From Dromaius novaehollandiae (taxonomy: Eukaryota; Chordata; Aves; Casuariiformes; Dromaiidae): 64,000 bases of DNA. The notes beneath the pieces were generated by a model that was not told the DNA's origin, ran no database searches, and saw only the letters and a list, made by a program, of their open reading frames with translations. The translations under genes were made by a program, and so were the position numbers. This document shows, one piece after another, positions 42,454 through 54,700 of the stretch. How positions within the stretch are numbered: the stretch's first letter is position 1; the number at the start of each line of letters is the position of its first letter. The DNA lies in assembly GCF_036370855.1 (NCBI RefSeq), contig NC_088113.1, forward strand, positions 14,652,501 to 14,716,500. Reading direction: 5' to 3'.

Positions 42454-44238
42454 CAACAGTTATGGCATAACAAACCTGCCCAGCTCTCCCCTAGCTGGGC
42501 AGATACGAGGCTCCGTGAGGAGAGAACCTCACCTTGGATTTGCCCCCTACACGGACACACACACTTGTCTTCCAGACAACTTTGTAAGCAGCTACAAAGC
42601 CAAGGGGAAACCAACAAACCATCACAACATGTCTCTTGTTTTCCAAGGCGGGGAGAGAATTGCAGTCTCATTGAAAGACAGCATCCAAACGTGGAGGAGC
42701 CTGCAAGAGCGCAGACCTCTTCTTACAACCGTGTATGTATTTCCTGCTCGCATTCTGGCATGACACCCATACCCTGTGTGTGCTGCCATCAATTCCCCAT
42801 TGCACAGCGAGGAGAGAAGCAGCCCTCCTAAAAGCCGGTCATTTAGACGCTTGAATCGTTGAAAGGACATAATGGAGTTCTCTTCTGAGGATTAATATTG
42901 CCTCATGGTGCTGCCAAATGATTGCTCTTGGTAATGTTTTGATTAGGCACCTCTCAAGCAATCTAGTAGTGGTTTCTCTTTTTCATGAGTGCCATAAGGG
43001 TTGGAAATATGAGCATGTACCATTGTTTAGTACTTCCACATATTTCCAGATGATTAAAAGCATGGCTGGTTTGGCTCTGCTTCTAGAGCAAAGCTTTCCT
43101 GCAGCACCTGGTCCCATGATCCATTGAGATAGCCTCTTGGTGCAAACCTATGCCCTCTCCAGGGACTAGGAAAAGATACAGTGCTCCCAGAAGCAGAATA
43201 ACCTAAATTTTCCAACAAGGGCAAAGTGCCCACTGTTTCTAAGAAATGGAGAGTCTGATTTTTAGATAGACAAATCTCAACACAATGAATTTCTGTGCAC
43301 ATAGTGGCCTTGCAACAAATCTGTCCCATGTCAACTGTTAGCCACCAGCAGCTCTTCTTGTCCAGAGCCACCTCTACCTGGGTGTCTCTCTCCTATCTTT
43401 TCAACACAGCCAGGAAAGGTGCTGCTATATTCTGGAGCTGTGAATGTAGGCATTGCTTACTGCCATTCTGCAGAGGAAGAGGCTTGGGAAACGGCTCACA
43501 CTGTCTTAACTTCATGTACTAACAAGTGCTGGCTGTAAATTTTGAGACTAACAGACCAAAGAAATTAAAGAAGCAACAGGAGATTAAAAGGAGTAATAAA
43601 AAGCACTGAAGCTCACTGTCTGCTGAATGCAAAGGCTTTCTGTGGGCAAATGTGAGCTGGGGATGGTTTTCAGCTGATCTGGAGGACAGAGCGGAGCATG
43701 AAGTCCACAGAATTCAGCAAAGTCTTTGAGAAGCCATAATGCAGCTTAAAAGTCCTCTTAGCTAGCCAGCGACAAATACAATAGCCTATAAAATTCAAAA
43801 AGCTAGACACAGATTTGAAAGAATCCTATTGGTCAGACAAGTAGTAAAAAGAAATGTTACTGTTTTCTAGGAACACATCAATATCCTCTTATTATAGAGA
43901 CACAGACAAAGACGAATAGAAAAGTCAAATTGAGAAGAACCACTTGCTGTGAGCAGAGGGAGGAAAGGAGAAATGAAGACTTAAATCACAACATTGTTCC
44001 TATCGTAGAAACTGGATCTGCAGATTCAAAAATTCAAGCCGATGTATAGGAACACCTGTCTGGAGGACTCTTGCAAAACAAACGGGTTATGAAAACAGGA
44101 AAATACTGTTCCACAACATTTTGTAAATAAATACAAACATATAAAGAATTCCACACTATTTCAATGTCTCTTCCTTAAAAAACACTCTTTGTACCTCCTT
44201 CTGCTGCACTGCCTTTGAACAGTGGACAAATAATAGTA

Positions 44239-44266
44239 AACGTATATATGTGTGTATATATATGTC
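44239..44266. repeat. Short (TA)/(TG) microsatellite
   Basis: The sequence alternates tatatatgtgtgtatatatatg. It is a minor simple repeat upstream of CBLN4. Confidence 0.75.
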
Positions 44267-46837
44267 AATTTAGACTAAAATTTGAAACTGCTGAAAAAGT
44301 GGATGGTTTCATCATTTGTCAGAGATTCAAAATTTTATAATAATTTCATGCAAATTGTTTAAATCTTTTTTGTTGCAAACAATTACATCAATTTTCTCTA
44401 TAGTGCAAAAAATTCGGAAAAATAACAAAATAACCAGAACTCAGATCAAGAAAGTGAAAGAAAGGAAAGCAACAGAAACCAAATTGAGAGTCAAAGTCAG
44501 TTTAAGGTCCCATAACACTTGAAAAAGCTGCAACTTTCTGCAAAACCTACAGCTTTCTAGCAATGAGTGAAGCAGTTGGGGAATCAGAGTTTGAGAAGCC
44601 GACTTTCCTTTTTCTTTGTCTGCAGCTGCAAGGAGCATGCCGAGTCCGGCCTTGCTGCACAGTTTGCAGATGCAAGCTCTCTCCCTTGAACATCTAAGGG
44701 CCTGTTTTGCCCAGAGCAGCCGGAGAGGTGCAGACAAAGTCAAGATGAGAAGCATACGTCTCACTTGTGTGCATTTCTCCCAGAGCTGTGCATACATTTT
44801 TGTGCATGCAGGTTATTTTATGTATGCAACCAAGTTAGTAATTAAGTGTGCAGCTAACTAATTACAGTCATTTGTGATCACAGCTACTTAATTTCAGAGC
44901 TCAGTCACGACAAAGTTAAATGCAAGTTAGGAACAAATTTGCAAACACTTTTTGCATGCTTGGAGCTGGAACATGCTAAGTTTCAGTAAAGTATTCTTTT
45001 TCCCTGACTGGTAACTAGTATTGAGATTTCAGATGACATTTATTAACAATACGAATTCAAGAGGTGAATAAGTTTATTGCAACTTTTTTAACAGTAAGCC
45101 ATTTGCAGGATAGAGAGAAAGGAGCAAGATAAAAGGACAAGGAGAATTCAATACAGCAATCACCTTAACAGCCAAGTCCTATAAGCAAGGAGGAAATGGT
45201 GTGTCTAATAAATTTCCTCTGCTCCAGGAAAAGGAAAGCAAAATAGATGCCATCAGCGGAAGTGTATTTTGGGGTAGAAATGGCTGAAATAAAAATTAAA
45301 TTCTTCTTGAAGACAAAATTAGTATAAACTGCATCAAATTAGCATTTTCAGACAGTCAAAATCAAAAACAACGCATTCAACAATGTGGTAGATAAATTCT
45401 TCTTTAAACATTCACGCATGGTACCAAATCACAATTCAGATGGCAAAGGTGGTAGGTAAAAATTTTTCAGGCATATGGATCAAGCACTTAAATGGAAAAC
45501 AGCCAGCTATCAATAATTTCCAGGTTTTAAGTGGCCTGTTACAGCTGATCCTGTAAATAGTTCCCTGGAGAAGGCAGGGCCTGACTGCCAGCCCGGGGGG
45601 TCCTCGCGTTGACCGGTGCGGAGCTGTGAACCAGGTTCCCACAGCGCTCCCAGGGAGATCTGCTCTACAAATAATTTACATAATCCATCCTCAAATCCAC
45701 ACCTGCGCAAACAGAATGCAGGGCACCGCCACCAAAATGTCTGAGCCATACCATGAAATATCTTCTTTTTTTTCCAACCCAGGCAAAGGGAAGAAAACTT
45801 AAAGGTTATTAGTGATAGTGTTTGTTTAGCTGGTTAGTCTGTTTTTTAATTGCTGTATAAAATGAGGGAAGCTTGCTAGGGATGCCATGGGAAGGACAAG
45901 TTGAAAAGTGAGGTTTGCATTTAATTCATAGGCAGCAAGGTTAATGACTGTTCTTATTTTATCAGACAAAATTTCTTACTATTGATCTGGCTCCCTCTAC
46001 CAGGATTTTTTTTTCCTTTAAAAGAAAAATGAGTAAAATTAATAGCAACAATGTTCAAGAATGGAAATTCAGTGAGACTAAGCTCACTGCTTCTTTACCT
46101 TTCCGGTTATATAATATAGAGGTCTAAAGCCATCTTCAGCTGGAAGTATTTTGCCCTTGCACAGGGAATGAAGGCATCCCAGACATTTCTCTGACAAAGG
46201 GAAGCTCCAAGGGAAGAATAAGGAGAGAATGCCACGCTTACGTTTGTATTTTCTTTTACATTTTGGCTTGTAAACCTGCATTAAATATGGTTTCTCTATC
46301 AATATTGCATGATATATTTCAAATTTCTCTGGAAAAAAACATGTTGCTTTGTATAATTACTCACTTGCCTTACAAAAGGGAGAAATATTCTAGCTCAGAC
46401 TTCCTCTCTCACTTTTTGAGTTCATTGCTTGTGTCTAGAAGCCTTAAGAATTCTACTAACTTCTCGGTAACAGGAGCCCTCTTCCCTTCCCTTCCTTTTT
46501 TTCTTTATCCTAATTATGTTTCCCTTCTGTCAAGTGGAGCTTTCTGTTTGCAGAACGCGTAACATGGTTTTGTACAGAGCTGGCTGAGGACCATCAGCCT
46601 GCTCACAGGATTATGAACCCCGCTCGGGTGCAGCTCTTTTTGGCTCTTGGTTGAACTCCTCCTGATGAGGACATCCAAGGAAAAATGGTGCAGCAGAGGA
46701 CAGGGCGGAAGGTGCAGAAAGACTAAAATGAAAGGCAGAACGTAGATGCTGATTCCCAAGCACAGTGTTGTGTTTGTGGAGCTCGGTGCGTCCGGTCAGA
46801 CTTTTTACCATCTTCCAACATTCTTTCAAGCTAAATA

Positions 46838-46862
46838 CTGTCCAATATTATATATTGGACAG
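46838..46862. repeat. Perfect 25-bp palindrome (11-bp arms, 3-nt spacer)
   Basis: The sequence ctgtccaatat-tat-atattggacag has perfectly complementary 11-nt arms. It contains CCAAT boxes facing outward in both orientations (ccaat and attgg). It lies in the region upstream of CBLN4. It may be a short hairpin, a dimeric transcription-factor site or the remnant of a transposon terminal repeat; none of these can be decided from sequence alone. Confidence 0.9.
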
Positions 46863-47020
46863 CCCCTGATTGGGCTGTCATCTCCATCAGTCTTCTGACT
46901 CTGCTACAGACTGGCCAGATCCTGCTATTACTTATAGCTGTTTGCTTCTGCACTTAACTCTTTGATGGATGCCTGGAAATACTCCAGACTTATATTGCTA
47001 TACTGAGTCCAATATACCTA

Positions 47021-47070
47021 GTCTGGATTTACATCAGTGCAAAACTTACAGCAAAATTTGACCCAGTAGG
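47021..47070 (+). repeat. Fragment of an ancient amniote repeat (inferred)
   Basis: The string ctggatttacatcagtgcaa followed by gcaaaatttgacccagtagg resembles a degenerate interspersed sequence often seen in reptile and bird DNA (pattern: GGATTTACAC..GTGTAA..GCAGAATTTGGCCC). The family name is not known to me with certainty. Confidence 0.4.
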
Positions 47071-50000
47071 TTCTTTTTACTCCTTCCTAGGTTATAGGTA
47101 GGAGTAAATTGTTTGCAGCATGAATAGGCCAGTGAATTTCTTAATTAACTTTTGTTGGGGACTACCCACAAATAGTTTAATATTGCTTATGTTAATTTTT
47201 CCTCAAAATATTTTGAATAAATCTCTTACTAATTTACATGTTTAAGCCAATTGTAAGAACATGGCTTTGGTAGACAAAGACCATAAAATCCACTTACATA
47301 CACTGACTGCCTTTATAAAAGGTACTTGGTCTTGTTGTGAAGTAAAAGCAAATTCTTGTTTCACTATTGCAGTTGAGTTCATATCTAGAAAAAAGCTCCT
47401 ACCCTTTTAGTGTTAACATCTAATTTACCTGCTATGTTCTTGCAGTTTTATGAAATAAATAGTTTTGTGAAGCGCTGCCCTGTGTAACCTATGCAATGGT
47501 TTTAACAGACTTTCAGTTGCATTCTAAAGAAGCAAGAAGTGTGACTGTTACTCAAGTGGAATAAAATCAGATGGTAAGGTCAGAAAACCACAAAAATAAC
47601 CTAGCAGGAAAATCTTTCCCTTTTAGCAAGAGGAAAATGGAAGGGACTTGTATTTTTACTTGCTCTGGTTTTAGCAGCTGGTTTACTGAGCAACATTTTC
47701 ACAAAACGCTCAGAATGGAGTTTGCACGGGCTTCAGAAATCTGTTGGCAGTCAATTTAGCTTAAACTGTTGAACATACTCTGTGGATACTGTTCACTAAT
47801 TCAGTGTCAAGGAAACCATATAAAAATTAGACCCTGAAGCAGTATAATTTAGCACATCTCCTTTGATATCAATAGAGGTACACAGATTACAGTGAAAAAC
47901 TAAAAACAGCATTACTGTGGGAATAACTGATATTAAAAGAAATGTCTAAGATAGTGAATTAAGAGATGGTCCACTGGTTCTATTGCTTGTTTCGTATTTA
48001 AAAGGGAGAAAATTTACTTGAAGACTTGTGATGACAATCAGAAACAAAGCCATAGGGAATGGCTTTGCTATAGGATTTTTAGTGACATCTATTGAGATGT
48101 GTCAACTTAAAAGAAAAAAACTCTGCTTTTTCATATACTGCAGATTTCATTTTTTAATTACCAGCTTTCATTGCATCCATTCACTGCTCTGATTAGTCTC
48201 TACCCTCCATGTAGCATGGATGATAGCAGGTTGTCCTGCTCTATTCACACACTATTGAGAAACCCCCATTCTAGCACCTTTCAGATCAAGTCAGCTGGTT
48301 TCTTCCCTCTCATTTTGGAATAAATGTCGTACAGGCAAATGTCTAAAGCTGAGCATACCTTTGGTTTGTTTGTTTTGTTTTGATAGTTTTGCTTTGGTCT
48401 GATAGTTTCAACATTTCTGTTTTCCTTTCTTTTCATTTCATTTTCCCATTCTCTTTCATTTGCTTTCCTAAGGTTCACAAGGGCTGAAGGGGGGGGATGA
48501 AGAAAATTTGGCTCTAATTCTTTAAGAACTTTTCTCTGAAAAATTTGACCTTCTCAGCAGTAATCTTTGATTGGGAATGTGCAAAGGTGCCTCAAACTCG
48601 TGTTCCAACATATAAGTTATACTTTGCCCTTTCAGAGGCAGCACATAGTATCTCACTCCTTGACTCTGCTGTCTTCCCAATAGTACTCATCTTTTAAAAA
48701 CAGTGTGTAATTTTCTTAACTTAATATTTTTGGTTAAGAGATCATTTGGATAGTAAATATTATAATCTGAATGTACTACTTCTTCTAGAACGTATGGGCC
48801 TGACTTATGCAGTGTATGTAATTTATGTAACTGAAATCTGTGAAATAATTAACATCAAGTGTCTATTCAGTTGTAATGTTTGCAGTTCACAATTGGTAGT
48901 GGATTGGAAAACAAATAAATGAGTCTTTCAATCAGAGAAAAGAAATAATACTATGTAATTTATCCAACTGTTCAAGCATCATGAATAGTAAATCTGCTGT
49001 ACTTGGTGTCTCTTGGAAGGCTGCTTGAGGATTCAGGACTAAACTTCACCTTCTCTTGTATTTGCACCATTATCTAAAATGGTCCAGAAGTAAAACCTAA
49101 TAGACAATTTTGGAAGAAAGGCTGGGTTTTTTGTTGTTTTTTATTATTATTTATCCCCAGACAAACCTCTCTCAGATATGGGGACCCCTATTTCCAGTGG
49201 CACAGTGTGGCGGTGGTGCTTGCACAACACACCGCACAGTGCAGTTCAGACGGGCAGGGCTGCAGCTCTGCTCTGATATTAATAGCCAACCACGGCAAGT
49301 CTCTCTCCGGCTACACTACAGACAGTCACATACCCTGTAAGTGGTGATGATTTTTGTGAACACGTGACAATTTGCCTTAGCTCTCAGCATATTACAGACC
49401 ACATGCCTTTAACAGTCACAGCAATCATATTCTGTTTCACTTTCTTAGTTGGACCAATACTTTTCAGCTATAAGTTAGCAACATATTTAGAGACAAATAT
49501 ACAGTATGAGTAGTCTAGCCTTTGTAACAGGTGGGAAGTGATTAATCTGGTTAAATATTGTGATGATTTTCAATCAAAGCAAAGCAATGCAAGATTTTTC
49601 CCGAGGTTTATTTGCCTCTAGCAGGCCTAACTAGTGCTTCACCTGCATCTCTCTAAGAGAGACTACTAACAGAAAGGCATTGTTCTCTTTGGTCACGTAT
49701 TTAAAACATGGTTTAAATGATATTCGCATTTGAGCTTTCTGTTTGTTTTTCCCAATAAATGTTCAAAAATGCTCTTGTCACAGAAATGCTGTGGCAAGAA
49801 AAACAGTGGGGATTGCTTGCACTGCTTTGCTTTGTTTTTTGTTTGTTTGCAAGAAACAGCCATATATAAACAGTCATGCCCCAGTATGCTAATACTAGAG
49901 TCCTCTGAATATTCCTGTTAAAATATAAGATGTGGATAAGGACAAAATATCCCCCAAACCTGCGGTTTGAATGAAATATTAAGAAATTCATGCTAGATCC

Positions 50001-51227
50001 ATTCTTCTTCCTCAGCATTCTCAACTCTCTGTAAGCCTTGACACCACACGGGCAGTGTTCCTCTATGCTGTGCATGAAAACTACTTCAGTGAAGCAGTAT
50101 TAAATGAATTTTTCCATCTTCAATGCTAAATCTGTTTTTAATTTGAAAAGTGTGCCAGCAGCATGGAAGGTACAACACATTCCCTACATGTCTTGCAAAG
50201 TTTGTCTATTAATTCAAAAGGTAAACTCTCATAACTGTTTAAGACTAGCCCTTTTCATTATTATTATTTAGAGACCCTTGTAAGCGTATGTGATGCTTTA
50301 CAAATCATGCTGGCTGAAAGTATCCTTCAAGCAATGTATGTACAACCCAATGCCAGCCAAGACAACACCACTGAAGCTGATCAGCCAGTGCACTGGGATA
50401 CCTGCAGTTACAAGTCCTCCTTCAAATCCCCTCCAAACTTTCTAAGGAAGGCAAGTTCATCCCAGAGGACCCCCCAGCACTGTATAATTAACTATACATA
50501 GTCTAGGATTCCTCATGGCTGAACTGCAGCCACCTCTGGGATGGAAAAAGATCAAGTCTTTTAATAGCATTTTTCCATTAAGTTTGAATAATTTCCCAAA
50601 CATATCACTGAGTAATTTTATCCAGACCTTTCTGGTTCAGTCCAAGCAAAGCTGTCAAGAACGATAAATATCTATTATCTATCTTTGTGGTAGTAAATGC
50701 TTTAAAAGTATACAAGGCAAAAAAGAGTAAATTTATTTCACATTGAAGTATATGGCATTTCCAACAATCTCCATCAAACCCACTAATTTCTCTCCCTCAG
50801 CTGGTAGAAGTCTTTCTCAGGTGACATTCTGCCATCATATTTTAACCCACTTTCTTATGGAAATGAGGCTTGTGAGTTCACATTCTGTCTTTCTGTCTGT
50901 CCTCAGCTAAAACTTCTGGAAATGTTAAACTCACTGGCAAATTTTTACCAAAGGTAACAGCACAGTGTCTCAAATTTTCTACAAGTTTCATAAGAAGAGG
51001 TAACTGGGTAGAAAAGAGATCCTGTGAGATGCTGCCTGGAGGGAAAGGTGACAGCACGAGCCAACTTGTTTTATGGTAGCAGAGAATCCAAACATGAACA
51101 AGCCCTGGTTATGAGAAATACTTGATATCAACCACGACACCCAAAGCCATGGGAAATCACCTTCATTAATTTCACCCTCACAGCATTAGTTAATATTCTG
51201 TTAATGTCTATGGGGCTATGAAACCCC

Positions 51228-51757
51228 CTATTCAGCGCTAGCAAGACCATACCTGCAGTGCTGTGTCAAGTGCTGGGCTCCCCAGTACAAGAAAGACATG
51301 GACCTTCTGGAGCCAGTGCAGCAAAGGGCCACAAAGGTGATTACGGACTGGAGCATCTGTCATATGACGAGAGGCTGAGAAAGGTGGGACTGTTCAGCCA
51401 GGAGAAGAGAAAGCCTGGTAGGATCTTATCAGCATGTATACATATACTGCTAGAGCGAGGGATAAAGAAGATCGAGCCATACTCTTCTCAGTGGTATCCA
51501 GTGAAGGACAAAAGTCAATGGGCACAAATTGAAACACAAGAAATTCTATTTAAACATTAAAAAAACTCCAATTTTTACTGTGAGGACGGTCAAACACTGA
51601 CACATTGCCCACAAAGATTATGGAGTCTCCATCCTTGGAGATATTCAAAACCCCACTGGACACAGCCCTGAGCAGCTGGCTCTGCTCTGAGCAGGAGGGT
51701 TGGACTAGACAGTCTCCAGAGGTCCCTTCTAACCTCAATCCTTCTGTGATTCTGTGT
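51228..51757 (+). mobile_element. Truncated CR1 LINE (3' part)
   Basis: This is a plus-strand CR1 fragment of about 530 bp. Its left part encodes the decayed end of the CR1 reverse-transcriptase [23 protein letters not shown] is readable in one frame and the stretch before it is frameshifted. The right part is the CR1 3' UTR (ggttggactagacagtctcc, agaggtcccttctaacctca), ending in cttctgtgattctgtg, the CR1 8-bp terminal repeat. It is inactive. It has the opposite orientation to the copy near 9.6 kb and covers a similar 3' segment. Confidence 0.95.
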
Positions 51758-54700
51758 GAAACATGTCTGTTTGAAACTCCTTTTCATCTTCTTTTTTTTA
51801 TGAAGCTATGTAAATAAATACCAGGCAAGACAGAAGACTGAAACAGAGGCCAAAACACTAAATACTTCTGAAGAGATGATAGCACTTGATAATCACTTTG
51901 AGTTCAAAATACTCAGCAGAGATGTCCTTCTCCGCGGCTCCCATTCCAAAAGTCTTTTCTTAATCAAATATATGCACGTGCTGTGTCCCGCTTCCCACCT
52001 TTATGCTTGTGAAGCTAGCCCTCTAACTGCTACAGCTCTTTGCACCAGAAGGTTTGGGATTTTCAGCTTGAAACATTGGCTCTCTTTTACCAAACAGCAA
52101 AATCTCCCTGATTGCATTGTGCGGAGCTTTATCTCAATGGGTGTTCACAGCTTTTCTACTGGATGACTTCATCAAGATGAATGCTAATAAGCAGTTATCT
52201 AAGTCCCAAACGATTCAGATAAAAAACTTCAAAATAGAAGCCATTTTTGCATGCATTCCAGCACTTACAGAAGGGTGTCAGGAACAGCCTTCATGGTAAC
52301 CATCTGAGTGTCCCAGAACTCAGCTCGTGGGTTGCAGAAAGGGAGAGACAAATAGATATGAAGCGTTTAGGCCCCCTAAAACACATGTTCTGCATAACTT
52401 TTAGGCATTTTGCTCCCAGAACTGGATCCAAAAAGCCAAGCAAAATCAGCACATTCACTGAGACCAGGCACTGGTAAGTGCTCCTGTCTCCTCACAGTCT
52501 ATAGCCATGACCTTGTCCTGAAGAAAGGTAGATCTGAGTTCTGGCATCCATACCAACGACTGCTCTTTGTTTTAGCCAATGAGTTTTCAATGTAAAAATA
52601 TATGAACATTACTTGAGAGAGGGACTGGAACTTAGATCTCCTCCCTTCACCTGACCATCCTAATCTCTAGACAGTTATATTCCATGTGCAACTCAAGAGC
52701 TCGACTGTTTTGCACAGCTGCATGGGGAAGAGGTGGGAGCAACGGGAATAAATCACAACTGTTTCCTAAATTTAATTCCCTGGAATGTCTGTATTTCACA
52801 GTGCACCCCCACTGATGTGGCTACAATTAGTCCTACTAAATGATATGTTCTGCATGCCAGAAAAGCGTCAGTTAGCTTAGCACACTGAAGACTCTACATG
52901 GCTGTTCCATCAAATGCAGCGACAACTGTACTTTGACTTGAAGAGCATAGTCATCACAGCCACTTTGTCCTTTCGTAGGGCAAATTCAGTAAATCCATAA
53001 TCAAAGGGATTTTGTTTGTTTTTAATTTTCTTAATCAGCTTAATTCCTGACAACAAAGTGAGACATCAGATTGTTTTAAATGGCAGGATTCCAAATAACA
53101 AAGTTCAATTTAAGCATTAATGACAGCAACTTGGAATATTGTCTGGGAATTATTTACTGGCTGAGAAAAGTTCCTGTTTTGAAAATAAGTCAAATAAGTT
53201 TCTATTTATAATTACATGATTTCAGGCCAAGTCCTATACAGCTTATTCAGGAAAATTTCTATGAGCTACAAAAAGAGTTTTGGTCTAAATATGCTCATCT
53301 GTATTTGAACCGTGGGGACAACAACCTTTGGGGTTATTTTCTTTTTTTATTTAAATGCTTATAAGCAAATGACATTACCATAGCGCATACCAACAGTTAT
53401 TTATCCTTGTACAAGTTAAGGAGTGTCAGATATTTATGTATCTATACACACTGCATTTTTAAATTATATCCACAAATTAAAATCTGCATCTGAAACCTTT
53501 GTCTCAATTGTCCTATTTATAAAATAAGCTTAATGAAATATTTACCTACCTTGTAGTTTTCTGTTGTTTAGTTACTGATGACTGTCCTTGACTAAAATAC
53601 TCTCAATGAGTAAAATTCATCCCTGGGAAAACAGTCAGCAGGTGTAAGGCTTAAGCATAATTTGTACTCGCTGCCATCATTTTATTATATACCCAAAAAA
53701 GTGCAGTCAGCTTGTTAGATGCATCATGTTAGCTGCACTAATATGCCATGAAGTGAAATACTGACATTCAATGCTAAAAAATTCCTACTTGCATGGAGTA
53801 TTCATACCTGCGTGAGTCTGAGTTAGAGTTTTCCTAAAAGGTTCTCCCTTTGTTGCTACTCCTGCATTAAAATAGATAGCTCCACTTTTAGTACACTCTA
53901 ATTGGATAGTGACCAGCAATAGTGAAAAAAATGAATATTTTAATTTAAGTCTGAAAATTTCTTTAGAATCAGGGAATGAAATTTTGGTTCTACTAATACC
54001 CACAGCAAAACTTCCAGGGAGTGACACAGGGCAGGATATCACCATGAGCTTTCCGAGCCACTGTTTGAATCAGAGCCCCTCAGCATCCCATCAAAGCAGC
54101 CTGCAGTCTGAATTTTTTTAATGCATTCTTCTTCAAGGTGAGCAGCTTGAAATTTGTTTGTGGTTCTTCTGAGTCATCATTAGCAGCAACTTCTTAAGCA
54201 CAGGAATGAGTATTTTCTAAGAATTTCAGGCTTTTATTGCTCTACAGCAAGTGCCCAACAGGTTCCCTTTTAGAGACCCCATGTTTTTGTTCTTTCTCTA
54301 ATATAATTTTTCTCTTCCCTTACAACTGCTGTTTGCATTTGAATGGCGTTAGATCAAACTAAAAGACTAGCATACATACGTGACTGCAAAGCTTTTTATG
54401 CACAGAACACCTTCCAAGTGACCGTAATTTTTATTTATACTGTCAGGACAAACTGGCAGGACCACCTTTCCTGTCACCTGGTCTTCAGCCAGACCAAATG
54501 GGAAAGCAGTAGGAAAGCTAGGAAGCAAAGTTTGGTCACCATCCTAGGATTTATGTGCTTGTTTATTTTGTTGCTGTTGTTGTTGATTTAATTTAGTTTG
54601 ATTTTTTTCCACTGAATCTAGTGTTGAATAATCTCAGATTTTTACATATGCTTTTTGGTTTGAGTAAACTCTGGGAAGTTTCTGTCTCTAGGGGAAAATG

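Larger units (their letters stand above)
42454..51227. other. Region upstream of CBLN4, no gene seen
   Basis: This is intergenic DNA between the CBLN4 promoter and the plus-strand CR1. It holds the 25-bp palindrome at 46838, an ancient-repeat fragment at 47021 and a short microsatellite at 44239. No convincing exon was seen on either strand. Confidence 0.55.
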
